The notes under the pieces are model-generated. The model was not told the origin of the DNA. It did no database searches and was given only the letters and a program-made list of their open reading frames with translations. Below are positions 53,536 through 62,234 of a DNA stretch of 64,000 nucleotides, piece after piece. Numbering within the stretch: position 1 is the stretch's first letter; every line of letters starts with the position of its first letter. Origin of the DNA: Sideroxydans sp. CL21 (GTDB lineage Bacteria > Pseudomonadota > Gammaproteobacteria > Burkholderiales > Gallionellaceae); the NCBI RefSeq assembly GCF_902459525.1, contig NZ_LR699166.1, forward strand, positions 721,501-785,500. Reading direction: 5' to 3'. Made by a program: the position numbers and the translations under genes.

Positions 53536-53561
53536 GCCAGGCTCTTGAGCCTGGCTTTTTT
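53536..53561 (+). terminator. Intrinsic terminator after the transketolase-like gene
   Basis: GCCAGGCTC-TT-GAGCCTGGC is a perfect stem followed by TTTTTT. It separates the transketolase-like gene from the DUF1537 kinase, so the genes after it either depend on read-through or have their own promoter. Confidence 0.85.
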
Positions 53562-53573
53562 GGGTAACGATAC

Positions 53574-54941
53574 ATGTCAGAAACAAAGATCATCGTCCTG
53601 GATGACGACCCCACGGGGTCGCAGACAGTACACAGTTGTCTGCTCTTGACGCGCTGGGATGCGGCGACTTTGCGCGAGGCCATCCTGGATGAGTCTCCGC
53701 TGTTCTTCGTGCTGACCAACACCCGAGGCATGGCCGCCAAGCCCGCGGCTGACATCACGCGCGAGGTGTGCCGCAACCTGAAGCAGGTGCTGGCCGAGCT
53801 CAAGAAAAACGGGCGCGACATCAATCCCATCCTGGTCAGCCGTTCGGATTCGACGCTGCGCGGCCACTACCCGGTGGAAACCGATGTGATCGCGGAAGAA
53901 CTGGGTCCGTTCGATGCGCATTTCCTGGTGCCCGCGTTCTTCGAGGGCGGTCGTTTCACCCGCGACAGCGTGCATTACCTGATGGTGCAGGGCCAGCCCG
54001 TGCCGGTGCATGAAACAGAATTCGCGCGCGATTCGGTGTTCGGTTATCGCCACAGTTACCTGCCCGATTACATCGGGGAAAAGACCGGTGGTCGCATCAA
54101 GCCGGAACAGGTCGAGCGTTTCCTGCTGGCGGACGTGCGCGGCGACAGCCTGCCGCGCCTGATGACACTGCATGGAAATGCCTGCTGTGTTGTGGATGCC
54201 GAAACGCAGAACGACCTGAATCATTTTGCCGGACAGTTGCGTTTGGCCGCCGGCCAGGGCAAGCGTTTCCTGTTCCGCAGTGCGGCCAGTCTGCTGACTG
54301 CGCTGGCGGGCCTGCCGGTACAGCCCGTGGCCGCGCAGGACATGGCGCGCTATGTGCGTGGCGGCAAACCGGGTGCAGTCATCGTCGGTTCGCACGTCAA
54401 GAAGACCACTGCGCAACTCGAACAATTGCTCAAGATGCCCGGCGTCACGCCTATCGAAGTGAACGTGGAGCAATTACCCGCCAGCCGCGATGCGCTGCTG
54501 GCGGAGGTCGTGCAGTCATGCGCGCAGAGCCATGCGGCAGGCAATACACCGGTGGTTTTTACTAGCCGCCTGGAAAAGGCATTTCCCGACCAGTCCACAC
54601 GTCTGGCATTTGGCGAGATGGTTTCGGCCTTCCTGATGGATGTGGTGCGGAATCTGCCAACGACCCTCGGTTTCCTGATCAGCAAAGGCGGCATCACTTC
54701 CAATGACGTATTGAGCTCGGGGCTGGCGTTGAGGACATCGCGTGTAGTCGGGCAGATCCTGCCGGGATGTTCGGTGGTGTGTTGCCCGGCCGATCATCCG
54801 CGTTACCCGAACCTGCCCGTGGTCATTTTCCCGGGCAACGTCGGCGATGACCAGGCAGTCGCTACGGCCTATGCCAGGCTGACCGGACATGCGAATCAGC
54901 ATTCGATATCGGAATCAGATTTTCGAACAATAAAGGCCTAG
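53574..54941 (+). CDS. DUF1537 four-carbon acid sugar kinase family protein
   Basis: A 455-residue kinase of the OtnK/DtnK/DenK family, whose studied members phosphorylate threonate, erythronate or 3-oxotetronate. The N-terminal domain starts IIVLDDDPTGSQTVH and has SRSDSTLRGHYPVETD and VPAFFEGGRF. The C-terminal nucleotide-binding domain has IVGSHVKKTTAQLEQL, FLISKGGITSNDVL and VIFPGNVGDDQAV. The usual partners (PdxA2, OtnC, OtnI) are missing nearby, so the substrate here is open. It stands 36 bp before the MFS permease and probably starts an operon. Confidence 0.88.
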   Translation: MSETKIIVLDDDPTGSQTVHSCLLLTRWDAATLREAILDESPLFFVLTNTRGMAAKPAADITREVCRNLKQVLAELKKNGRDINPILVSRSDSTLRGHYPVETDVIAEELGPFDAHFLVPAFFEGGRFTRDSVHYLMVQGQPVPVHETEFARDSVFGYRHSYLPDYIGEKTGGRIKPEQVERFLLADVRGDSLPRLMTLHGNACCVVDAETQNDLNHFAGQLRLAAGQGKRFLFRSAASLLTALAGLPVQPVAAQDMARYVRGGKPGAVIVGSHVKKTTAQLEQLLKMPGVTPIEVNVEQLPASRDALLAEVVQSCAQSHAAGNTPVVFTSRLEKAFPDQSTRLAFGEMVSAFLMDVVRNLPTTLGFLISKGGITSNDVLSSGLALRTSRVVGQILPGCSVVCCPADHPRYPNLPVVIFPGNVGDDQAVATAYARLTGHANQHSISESDFRTIKA

Positions 54942-54977
54942 GCAATCAAGTCGACGGTCAATATCGGGGGAGAAAAT

Positions 54978-56438
54978 ATGGACGAAGTCGCTGCGGTGGG
55001 AGAAAGAACGATGTCGCAACAAAAGCACTCGCTGTTTGCTTCCGCATGGCCGCAACTCGTCATCGGCATCGTCTGCATGGTGATGATCGCCAACCTGCAA
55101 TATGGCTGGACGTTCTTTGTGCCCGACATCCAGAAGCAATTTGGCTGGGATCGGGGTGCCATCCAGATCGCCTTCACGCTGTTTGTGCTGTTTGAGACCT
55201 GGCTGGTGCCGATCGAGGGATGGTTCGTGGATCGCTTCGGCCCGCAGATCGTCGTGTTCATCGGGGGGCTTGCCTGCGCATTCGGCTGGAGCATGAACTC
55301 CTACGCGACCACGCTTGGCCAGTTTTATTTCGCGCAAATCATCGCGGGGATCGGCGCCGGTGCGGTTTACGGAACCTGCATAGGCAATGCCCTAAAGTGG
55401 TTTCCGAGCCGCAGGGGGATCGCTGCAGGATTGACTGCCGCCGGATTCGGCGCCGGTTCTGCTTTGACTGTGATTCCCATTCAGGCAATGATCAAAAGCG
55501 AAGGATTTCAGAATACCTTTCTATACTTCGGATTGGGCCAGGGCGTTGTGATTTGCCTGTTCGCTTTCGCAATGGTGGCCCCAAGGGCAGGTCAGCTGGG
55601 TGCTGCCGTCGTCAAGCATGCTGCGTTCCACAGTCTCAGGGAAATCTCCGGCAGGGAGATCATCGGCGCCAACCGGTCGTGGATCATCGCCGCCGTGGTG
55701 GCGCTGGCCGGAGGGCTTGCCATGTGGTCCATGGGCCTCAATTTCTATATTCCATTGGCGCTGGCCGCGTACATTTTTACTGTCGGCGGAAGCATCGTCT
55801 GGAGCCAGGGGCAGCCCATTTTTACGCTGATGTATTTCATGTTCGTGATCGTCGGGGCGGGCGGCCTCATCGTTACAGCCAATCTGGCGCCGATATCGCT
55901 GGATCTGAAAGTGGGAACGGTGCCTGTTACCCTTGCCTGGTTGACGCTGCCCGCGCTGACTTTTGCTGCCACGCTCGATCGCACCCTGAACGGACTGACG
56001 CGACCGTTTTTCGGCTGGGTGTCCGATCACATCGGACGGGAGAACACCATGTTCATCGCCTTCTTTCTGGAAGGCATCGGCATCTTCATGCTCTATAAAC
56101 TCGGCTCGGATCCGGTATGGTTCGTGATCCTCAGCGGTCTCGTATTCTTTGCCTGGGGCGAGATATACAGTCTTTTTCCGGCGACCTGCACGGACACTTT
56201 CGGGGCAAAGAACGCATCGTGCAACGCGGGCATCCTGTATACCGCAAAGGGCACCGCCGCCTTGCTGGTTCCCTATGCCAGCACTATCCAGAAAAGCACC
56301 GGAAGCTGGGACATGGTGTTCATCCTTGCTGCCGCTGCAAACATCCTGGCTGCCCTGCTTGCGATCGGGGTGCTCAAACCGTGGCGACGCAAAGTCATTG
56401 CAGGATTCAATGACGCGGCCCACAAGAACCAGATGTAA
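54978..56438 (+). CDS. MFS transporter, oxalate/formate antiporter (OFA) family
   Basis: A 486-residue, 12-helix permease. The start MANLQYGWTFFVPDI-type helix 1 (here NLQYGWTFFVPDIQKQFGW), EGWFVDRFGPQIVVFIGG and GIGAGAVYGTCIGNALKWFP with SRRGIAAGLTAAGFGAGSA are typical of OFA proteins such as OxlT. OFA carriers move oxalate, formate and other short carboxylates. GGGGGAG seven bases before the ATG supports the start. It lies between the DUF1537 kinase and the FAH hydrolase in one direction. Confidence 0.87.
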   Translation: MDEVAAVGERTMSQQKHSLFASAWPQLVIGIVCMVMIANLQYGWTFFVPDIQKQFGWDRGAIQIAFTLFVLFETWLVPIEGWFVDRFGPQIVVFIGGLACAFGWSMNSYATTLGQFYFAQIIAGIGAGAVYGTCIGNALKWFPSRRGIAAGLTAAGFGAGSALTVIPIQAMIKSEGFQNTFLYFGLGQGVVICLFAFAMVAPRAGQLGAAVVKHAAFHSLREISGREIIGANRSWIIAAVVALAGGLAMWSMGLNFYIPLALAAYIFTVGGSIVWSQGQPIFTLMYFMFVIVGAGGLIVTANLAPISLDLKVGTVPVTLAWLTLPALTFAATLDRTLNGLTRPFFGWVSDHIGRENTMFIAFFLEGIGIFMLYKLGSDPVWFVILSGLVFFAWGEIYSLFPATCTDTFGAKNASCNAGILYTAKGTAALLVPYASTIQKSTGSWDMVFILAAAANILAALLAIGVLKPWRRKVIAGFNDAAHKNQM

Positions 56439-56459
56439 GCAAATTTTCCGGGAAAATTT

Positions 56460-57242
56460 ATGACACAGTGGATAGCGTTTGCCCATCATGGAAAGTCCGG
56501 TTTCGGCCAGGTCGAGGGTGACCGTGTCGTTGTTTACGAGGGCGACATGTTTGCCGACCCGCGCAGGACAAGCACCGAACTCGCACTGGCCGATGTCCGC
56601 GTCGATCTGCCCTGCCGACCTGGCAAACTGATCGCATTGTGGAACAACTACCATGCGCAGGCGGCCAAGCAGAATCTCGCTATCCCTGCCGAGCCGCTTT
56701 ACCTGATAAAGGCGCCCAACAGTTACTGCGCGCACGAACATGTGGTGCAGTCACCGGCGAGTTACGATGGCCGGGTGGTTTATGAAGGGGAATTGGGTAT
56801 CGTGATAGGCCGCAAGAGCAAAGGCCTGAATGAGGAAGAGGCAAGGCAGGCCATCTTCGGTTTTACCTGTATCAACGATATCACCGCGCTGGACCTGATC
56901 AACAGGGATGCCGCGTTCGCGCAATGGACCCGGGCCAAGAGTTTCGACGGCTTCGGTGTCATCGGCCCGGTTATCGCGACCGGACTCGACTGGAGTGCTT
57001 TGAGTGTCAGGACCATGGTCAATGGACGGGAGCGCCAGAACTATCCGTGCAGCGACATGATCTTTTCTCCGGAAAAGATCGTGCAAGCCCTCAGCCGGGA
57101 CATGACCCTGGAGCCGGGCGATGTGATCGCCTGCGGTACCTCGCTGGGCGTGATGCCAATGAAGCCAGGGACGGTGATCGAGGTCAGTATTGAAGGGATT
57201 GGTACATTGCGCAACCAGTTCGGGGCGGCAGTCCCGGTTTGA
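56460..57242 (+). CDS. Fumarylacetoacetate hydrolase (FAH) family protein
   Basis: A 260-residue protein of the FAH superfamily, whose members split or decarboxylate 2-oxo acids such as acylpyruvates and oxaloacetate. The metal site is visible as E109 and E111 in YEGELGIVIGRKS and D140 in CINDITALD. AKSFDGFGVIGPVIAT and GDVIACGTSLGVMPMKPG are further family blocks. The substrate is not known. The setting among short-carboxylate genes suggests a small 2-oxo acid. It is 21 bp after the MFS gene. Confidence 0.87.
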   Translation: MTQWIAFAHHGKSGFGQVEGDRVVVYEGDMFADPRRTSTELALADVRVDLPCRPGKLIALWNNYHAQAAKQNLAIPAEPLYLIKAPNSYCAHEHVVQSPASYDGRVVYEGELGIVIGRKSKGLNEEEARQAIFGFTCINDITALDLINRDAAFAQWTRAKSFDGFGVIGPVIATGLDWSALSVRTMVNGRERQNYPCSDMIFSPEKIVQALSRDMTLEPGDVIACGTSLGVMPMKPGTVIEVSIEGIGTLRNQFGAAVPV

Positions 57243-57276
57243 TGTTTTGATTAATTAAACTCGATTAGAGATAGCC

Positions 57277-58290
57277 ATGAAGATTTGTATCGTAGGAGCA
57301 GGAGCCATCGGCGGCATGTTGGGAGCCAGGTTTGCGCAGGCGGGACACGATGTGACTTTGATTCTGCGCGGAGCGAATCTGACTGCAGTGCAGCAAAACG
57401 GCCTGAAGCTGATTGAAGAAGACGGCAATGAACTGCTCGTCAAGCAGATCAAGGCCACTTCCGCCCTGGCTGAAGCGGGCGTTCAGGATGTGGTGATCCT
57501 GACGCTCAAGGCGCACCAGGTCGCCGCCGTTGCGGCGGAACTCCCGGCGCTGATGCATGCCGGGACCCGGATCATCACGATGCAGAACGGCATTCCCTGG
57601 TGGTACTTCCACAAGCTGCCCGGCGAGATGGGGAAGCGTTATCAGGGTATCAATGTCCAGACAGTCGATCCGGATGGCAACATTGCAAAATACATCGACG
57701 TCGATCGCGTGATCGGCAGCGTTGTCTATCCGGCGAGCGAAGTCATCAGCCCGGGCGTGATCAAGGTGATCGAAGGAAATCGATTCTCTCTGGGAGAGCT
57801 CGACGGGAGTGACACGCCGAGCATTCGCGCGATCAGCGAAGCCTTCAAGGGGGCAGGATTCAAATCGCCGATCTCGAGCGATATCCGTTCCGAGATATGG
57901 CTGAAGTTATGGGGCAACCTGAGCTTCAACCCGATCAGTGCGTTGACGCATGCCACCCTGGAAGATATCTGTGTGTTCCCCGCCACCCGTGAACTGGCCG
58001 CCAACATGATGCGGGAGGCGCAGATCATCGGCGAGAAACTGGGCGTCCAGTTCAAGGTGAGCCTGGAAAAACGCATCAATGGCGCGCAGGCGGTGGGCCA
58101 GCACAAGACCTCCATGCTGCAGGATGTGGAACTCGGCCGCCCGCTCGAATTCGAGGCTTTGATCGGCTCGGTCATGGAACTGGGGCGGATCACCGAAACC
58201 CCGACACCAAACATCAATGCCGTTTACGCGCTTGTGTCGCTGCTGGCGAATAAATTGCAGCAGCACAAAGGCACTTTGCGCATCTCCTGA
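57277..58290 (+). CDS. Ketopantoate reductase (PanE/ApbA) family dehydrogenase
   Basis: A 337-residue NAD(P)-dependent reductase with the cofactor loop IVGAGAIGGMLGARFAQ (GxGxxG at 7-12), KAHQVAAVAAEL and the MQNGIPWWYF motif, and a C-terminal helical domain with LWGNLSFNPISALT and MLQDVELGRPLEFEALIGSV. PanE itself is shorter (about 300 residues), and this longer form within a catabolic cluster probably acts on another 2-oxo or hydroxy acid rather than in pantothenate synthesis (inference). It is 34 bp after the FAH gene. Confidence 0.85.
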   Translation: MKICIVGAGAIGGMLGARFAQAGHDVTLILRGANLTAVQQNGLKLIEEDGNELLVKQIKATSALAEAGVQDVVILTLKAHQVAAVAAELPALMHAGTRIITMQNGIPWWYFHKLPGEMGKRYQGINVQTVDPDGNIAKYIDVDRVIGSVVYPASEVISPGVIKVIEGNRFSLGELDGSDTPSIRAISEAFKGAGFKSPISSDIRSEIWLKLWGNLSFNPISALTHATLEDICVFPATRELAANMMREAQIIGEKLGVQFKVSLEKRINGAQAVGQHKTSMLQDVELGRPLEFEALIGSVMELGRITETPTPNINAVYALVSLLANKLQQHKGTLRIS

Positions 58291-58330
58291 ACACACGACC
58301 TTTTCAACCCGGACAATCACTTCGCCAGCC

Positions 58331-59869
58331 ATGAAAAAACTCACCACTCTCTCGGAAATGATCGCGATCCACGCAAAGGAAACTCCTTCCGCCATCGCGA
58401 TCACGGCGCCCTCGGCGAAGCCCCTGACCTATCAGGCTTTGAACATGCTCGTGGACAATACCGTGAAGACACTCAATCGGCTGGGTGTGGGCAGGGGAGA
58501 CCGGGTCGGGATCGTGATGCCCAATTGCCCGGAAATGGCAACGGCATTTGTCGCGGTGGCGAGCGGTTGCACGGCGGCACCCCTCAACATGGCTTACCGG
58601 GCGGACGAGTTCGAATTTTATCTCGGCGATTTGAAAGCCAAGGCGCTGGTGGTTGCCGAGGGAAGCGATACACCGGCCCGGGCCATCGCGGCAAAGCTGG
58701 GCATCGCGATCCTGGAACTGACGCCGACTCCCGAAAACGGTGCGGGCAGTTTCACCATTGCAGGTGCAGGTACTCTTGGTGCGCCCGGTGCAAAAACCGG
58801 GCTTGCACAAACCGACGATATCGCACTGATCCTGCATACCTCCGGCACGACTTCCCGGCCCAAGATCGTTCCCCTCACCCACAAGAACGTATGCGCTTCT
58901 GCGCGCAACATCAGCGCGACGCTCGATCTCCGGCCGGATGACCGCGAGTTGCATGTGATGCCGCTGTTCCATATTCACGGATTGATCGCGGGCGTACTCG
59001 CTCCGATGGCTGTCGGCAGCCAGATATTTTGCACGCCGGGTTTCAATGCATTGAAATTCTATGGCTGGATGAAAGAGTGCAAGCCAACCTGGTACACCGC
59101 CGTGCCGACCATGCACCAGACCATTCTGTCCCGCGCCGCTGGCAATCTGGATGTCATAGCAGGCAATCCGCTGCGATTTATCCGTTCTTCCTCTTCGTCC
59201 ATGCCGACGCAGGTCATCGCCGAACTGGAAAAAACCTTCAATGCCCCGTTGATCGAATCGTATGGAATGACGGAAGCCGCCCACCAGATGGCAAGCAATC
59301 CTTTGCCGCCGGCCAAGCGCATTCCGGGCTCGGTGGGCATCGCTGCCGGTCCCGAGATCGCCATCATGGACAACGACGGCAACTTGCTCAAATCCGGCGT
59401 GATCGGGGAGGTCGTGATACGCGGGGAAAATGTGACGCTGGGTTACGAGAATAATCCCAAGGCCAATGCGGAAGCCTTTGTTAACGGGTGGTTCCGCACA
59501 GGCGATCAGGGATCCCTTACGGACGATGGGTATTTGACATTAACCGGCCGTTTGAAGGAAATCATCAACAGGGGAGGAGAAAAAATATCCCCGCTGGAGG
59601 TCGATGAAGTCCTGATGCATCACCCTGCTGTCATGCAGGTTGTTACGTTCGCCATGCCGCATGAAAAATTGGGCGAGGACGTGGCTGCGGCAGTGGTGTT
59701 GCGGGAAGGTTGCAGTCTGGACGAACATGAATTGCGCGAATTCGCGGCGACCAAGCTGGCGGCTTTCAAAGTACCCAGAAAAATCCTGTTCATGGCGGAA
59801 ATCCCCAAGGGGGCCACGGGTAAATTGCAGCGTATCGGACTTGCCGCAAAATTGGGTTTGAACGCATAG
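58331..59869 (+). CDS. Acyl-CoA synthetase resembling oxalate-CoA ligase (AAE3/Pcs60 type)
   Basis: Adenylate-forming enzyme (512 residues) that activates a carboxylate to its CoA ester. Motifs are LHTSGTTSRPKIVPLTHKN (ATP loop), MPLFHIHGLIAGVL, TWYTAVPTMHQTIL, ESYGMTEAAHQMASNPLPP, GWFRTGDQG, GRLKEIINRGGEKISP and the catalytic Lys near the end (GATGKLQR). Several blocks match plant AAE3 and yeast Pcs60, which are oxalyl-CoA synthetases. The match is from memory, so oxalate is a good guess, not proof. ATG at 58331 is used because the longer frame (58217) overlaps panE-like coding sequence. Confidence 0.85.
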   Translation: MKKLTTLSEMIAIHAKETPSAIAITAPSAKPLTYQALNMLVDNTVKTLNRLGVGRGDRVGIVMPNCPEMATAFVAVASGCTAAPLNMAYRADEFEFYLGDLKAKALVVAEGSDTPARAIAAKLGIAILELTPTPENGAGSFTIAGAGTLGAPGAKTGLAQTDDIALILHTSGTTSRPKIVPLTHKNVCASARNISATLDLRPDDRELHVMPLFHIHGLIAGVLAPMAVGSQIFCTPGFNALKFYGWMKECKPTWYTAVPTMHQTILSRAAGNLDVIAGNPLRFIRSSSSSMPTQVIAELEKTFNAPLIESYGMTEAAHQMASNPLPPAKRIPGSVGIAAGPEIAIMDNDGNLLKSGVIGEVVIRGENVTLGYENNPKANAEAFVNGWFRTGDQGSLTDDGYLTLTGRLKEIINRGGEKISPLEVDEVLMHHPAVMQVVTFAMPHEKLGEDVAAAVVLREGCSLDEHELREFAATKLAAFKVPRKILFMAEIPKGATGKLQRIGLAAKLGLNA

Positions 59870-59935
59870 TTTATATTTAACAATCAGCCTGATTTTTTGC
59901 CTTGTGTCAGCCCTCTGTCAGGTTCGAAAGGGATA

Positions 59936-59965
59936 ATTTCGCATAGTGGTGGATATTTCGCGTAG
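59936..59965 (+). promoter_or_regulatory. Putative operator half-sites upstream of the liv-type operon
   Basis: ATTTCGCATAG (59936) and ATTTCGCGTAG (59955) start 19 bp apart, 93-122 bp upstream of the binding-protein gene. Word and spacing match the pair next to the IclR gene at 51148-51183. Confidence 0.5.
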
Positions 59966-60057
59966 ATTGTCTGCAGTCATTTATAAGTTGTTTAGTCGTG
60001 TGCAGGTGTTTTTGTTACTGAGCGTTTTTTTTGATTGACTATTACCGGGAGAGAAAT

Positions 60058-61275
60058 ATGAACATCAAATTGAAAATCATAGTTGCCGCAATCGCTTTTG
60101 CGGCCTCATGTTCCGCATTTGCCGCGGACACGATCAAGATCGGTGTATCCGGCCCCTATACCGGAGGCTCCAGCCCGATGGGCGCTTCCATGCGAGATGG
60201 CGTAAGGCTGGCGACTGCCGAGATCAATGCCAAGGGCGGTGTTCTGGGACGCAAGATCGAGCTGGTAGAGCGCGACGACCAGGCTGACAACGGACGCGGC
60301 GTGCAAGTGGCGCAGGAACTGATCAACAAGGAAGGTGTGGTTGCCACGGTGGGTTACATCAATACCGGCGTTTCGCTGGCGTCGCAGCGTTTCTATCAGG
60401 AAGCCAGGATTCCGGTGATCAACAATGTCGCAACCGGCTCGCTGGTGACCAAGCAATTCCTGCCGCCGGAATTTGCGGACAACTACATATTCCGCAATGC
60501 TGCCAACGACTCCATCCAGTCGGCGATGATCGTCAGGCAAGCCATTGATGTGAACAAATATACCAAAGTGGCGATCCTTGCCGATTCCACCAACTACGGC
60601 CAGCTCGGGCGAGCCGACCTGGAGAAGGCACTGGCGGCCAAGAACATCACCCCGGTCGCGGTGGAAAAATTCAACATCAAGGATGTGGACATGACCGCAC
60701 AGTTGCTCAAGGCCAAGGAAGCGGGCGCACAAGCCATCCTGACCTATGCGATCGGCCCGGAGCTGGCGCAGATCGCGAACGGCATGGAAAAGCTGGGCTG
60801 GAAAGTTCCGATGATCGGAAGCTGGACGCTGTCCATGGGTAACTTTATCGACAACGCGGGCAAAAACGGCGAAGGTGCACACATGCCGCAAACTTTTATC
60901 CAGGAACCGAATACGCCGAAGCGCAAAGCCTTCATTGACGCGTACCTGAAAGCCTACAACCCGGCCAATGGTCGTATCCCTTCGCCCGTTTCCGCAGCCC
61001 AGGGTTACGATTCCATGTATCTCCTGGCAGCAGCCATCAAGCAGGCTGGAAATACCGATGGCGTGAAGATTCGCCAGGCGCTGGAAAATTTGCAGGACAA
61101 GGTCGAAGGCGTCGTGACTACGTATGAGCATCCGTTTACACATGACGATCACGAAGCGATCACCATGAACATGGTGGTGATGGGCAAGGTTCAGGACGGC
61201 CATGTGGTTTACGCCAATGCTGCCGACAAGGCCAATGCGGTGCGTGAAAAAGATATGGGTAAAGCCAAGTATTGA
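60058..61275 (+). CDS. Branched-chain amino acid-type ABC substrate-binding protein (LivJ/LivK-like)
   Basis: Periplasmic binding protein (405 residues) with a signal peptide ending SCSAFAADT and the Liv-type fold: IGVSGPYTGGSSPMGASMRDG, INAKGGVLGRKIELVERDDQ, then YTKVAILADSTNYGQLG. The family also binds amides, urea, benzoates and small carboxylates, so leucine-type ligands should not be assumed. GGGAG before ATG 60058 decides the start over an upstream frame. It heads an operon with the permeases and ATPase. Confidence 0.88.
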   Translation: MNIKLKIIVAAIAFAASCSAFAADTIKIGVSGPYTGGSSPMGASMRDGVRLATAEINAKGGVLGRKIELVERDDQADNGRGVQVAQELINKEGVVATVGYINTGVSLASQRFYQEARIPVINNVATGSLVTKQFLPPEFADNYIFRNAANDSIQSAMIVRQAIDVNKYTKVAILADSTNYGQLGRADLEKALAAKNITPVAVEKFNIKDVDMTAQLLKAKEAGAQAILTYAIGPELAQIANGMEKLGWKVPMIGSWTLSMGNFIDNAGKNGEGAHMPQTFIQEPNTPKRKAFIDAYLKAYNPANGRIPSPVSAAQGYDSMYLLAAAIKQAGNTDGVKIRQALENLQDKVEGVVTTYEHPFTHDDHEAITMNMVVMGKVQDGHVVYANAADKANAVREKDMGKAKY

Positions 61276-61307
61276 TTGGCCCGGACTGCAATGTCGTGGT
61301 AGTCGGA

Positions 61308-61338
61308 ATTTGGGCCGGGCAGTCCCCGGCCCAAATTG
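61308..61338 (+). promoter_or_regulatory. Intercistronic stem-loop between binding protein and permease genes
   Basis: A perfect 13-bp stem (61308-61320, AATTTGGGCCGGG, with 61326-61338) has a CAGTC loop and no T run. Such hairpins after the first gene of ABC operons often protect the 5' message and keep binding protein in excess over the membrane part. Confidence 0.7.
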
Positions 61339-61360
61339 CAAACAGAAGGAGTAATACATT

Positions 61361-62233
61361 ATGGAAATCCTCGCGCAACTTATAGTCAGCGGCATCGCGC
61401 TCGGGATGATTTACGCTTTGATCGCGTTTGGTTATCAGCTGACTTTCGCAACATCGGGTACATTGAATTTCGGCCAGGGTGAAGCGCTGATGCTGGGCGC
61501 ACTGGTCGGACTCACATTGGTCGGTCACATGAGCTACTGGCTGATGATTCCGCTGGTGCTGGTGTTCGGGGCACTGCAGGGCATATTTGTTGAACGTGTG
61601 GGTGTGCAGCCCGCAATCAAGACGAAATCCGAATTCGGATGGATCATGACCACGATCTCGCTGGCGATCATATTCAAGAACGTCGCCGAAAACGTCTGGG
61701 GTCATGACGACCTGACTTTCCCCTCGCCGCTGCCGACAGCGCCGCTGCAATTCATGGGTATTCGCGTGCTGCCGATGGAGATACTGGTGGTGGTGGGTGC
61801 GCTGGCGATCATGCTGGCCGTGGAGCTGTTCAACCGCAAATCCATCTACGGCAAAGCTGTCGTGGCGACCTCCAATGATCGCGATGCGGCGGGGTTGATG
61901 GGTATCAATACCGGCATGGTGATCACTTTTTCCTACGCGCTGAGCTCGATGACGGCCGCCTTTGCCGGTGTGCTGGTTGCCCCCCTGACGCTCACCGGTT
62001 CAACGATGGGTGTGGTACTCGGCCTCAAGGCCTTTTCGGTCGCCATCATCGGCGGACTGAACAGCGGCATGGGTGTGATCGTCGGCGGCCTGATCCTGGG
62101 CATCGCGGAGACCACCACCGGCTACTACATCTCGACCGGATACAAGGATGTGCCCGGGTTGTTGCTGCTGTTGCTGGTGTTGGCAATCAAGCCGTCCGGC
62201 ATGTTCGGCAAGTCTGTCATCAAAAAGGTATAG
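61361..62233 (+). CDS. Branched-chain amino acid-type ABC permease (LivH-like)
   Basis: First membrane subunit (290 residues) of the Liv-type importer: SGIALGMIYALIAFGYQLTF start, GTLNFGQGEALMLGA, GKAVVATSNDRDAAGLMGIN (the EAA-like loop that contacts the ATPase) and AFSVAIIGGLNSGMGVIVGG near the end. AAGGAG nine bases before the ATG supports the start. It overlaps nothing and is one base from the fused LivM-LivG gene. Confidence 0.9.
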   Translation: MEILAQLIVSGIALGMIYALIAFGYQLTFATSGTLNFGQGEALMLGALVGLTLVGHMSYWLMIPLVLVFGALQGIFVERVGVQPAIKTKSEFGWIMTTISLAIIFKNVAENVWGHDDLTFPSPLPTAPLQFMGIRVLPMEILVVVGALAIMLAVELFNRKSIYGKAVVATSNDRDAAGLMGINTGMVITFSYALSSMTAAFAGVLVAPLTLTGSTMGVVLGLKAFSVAIIGGLNSGMGVIVGGLILGIAETTTGYYISTGYKDVPGLLLLLLVLAIKPSGMFGKSVIKKV

Positions 62234-62234
62234 C

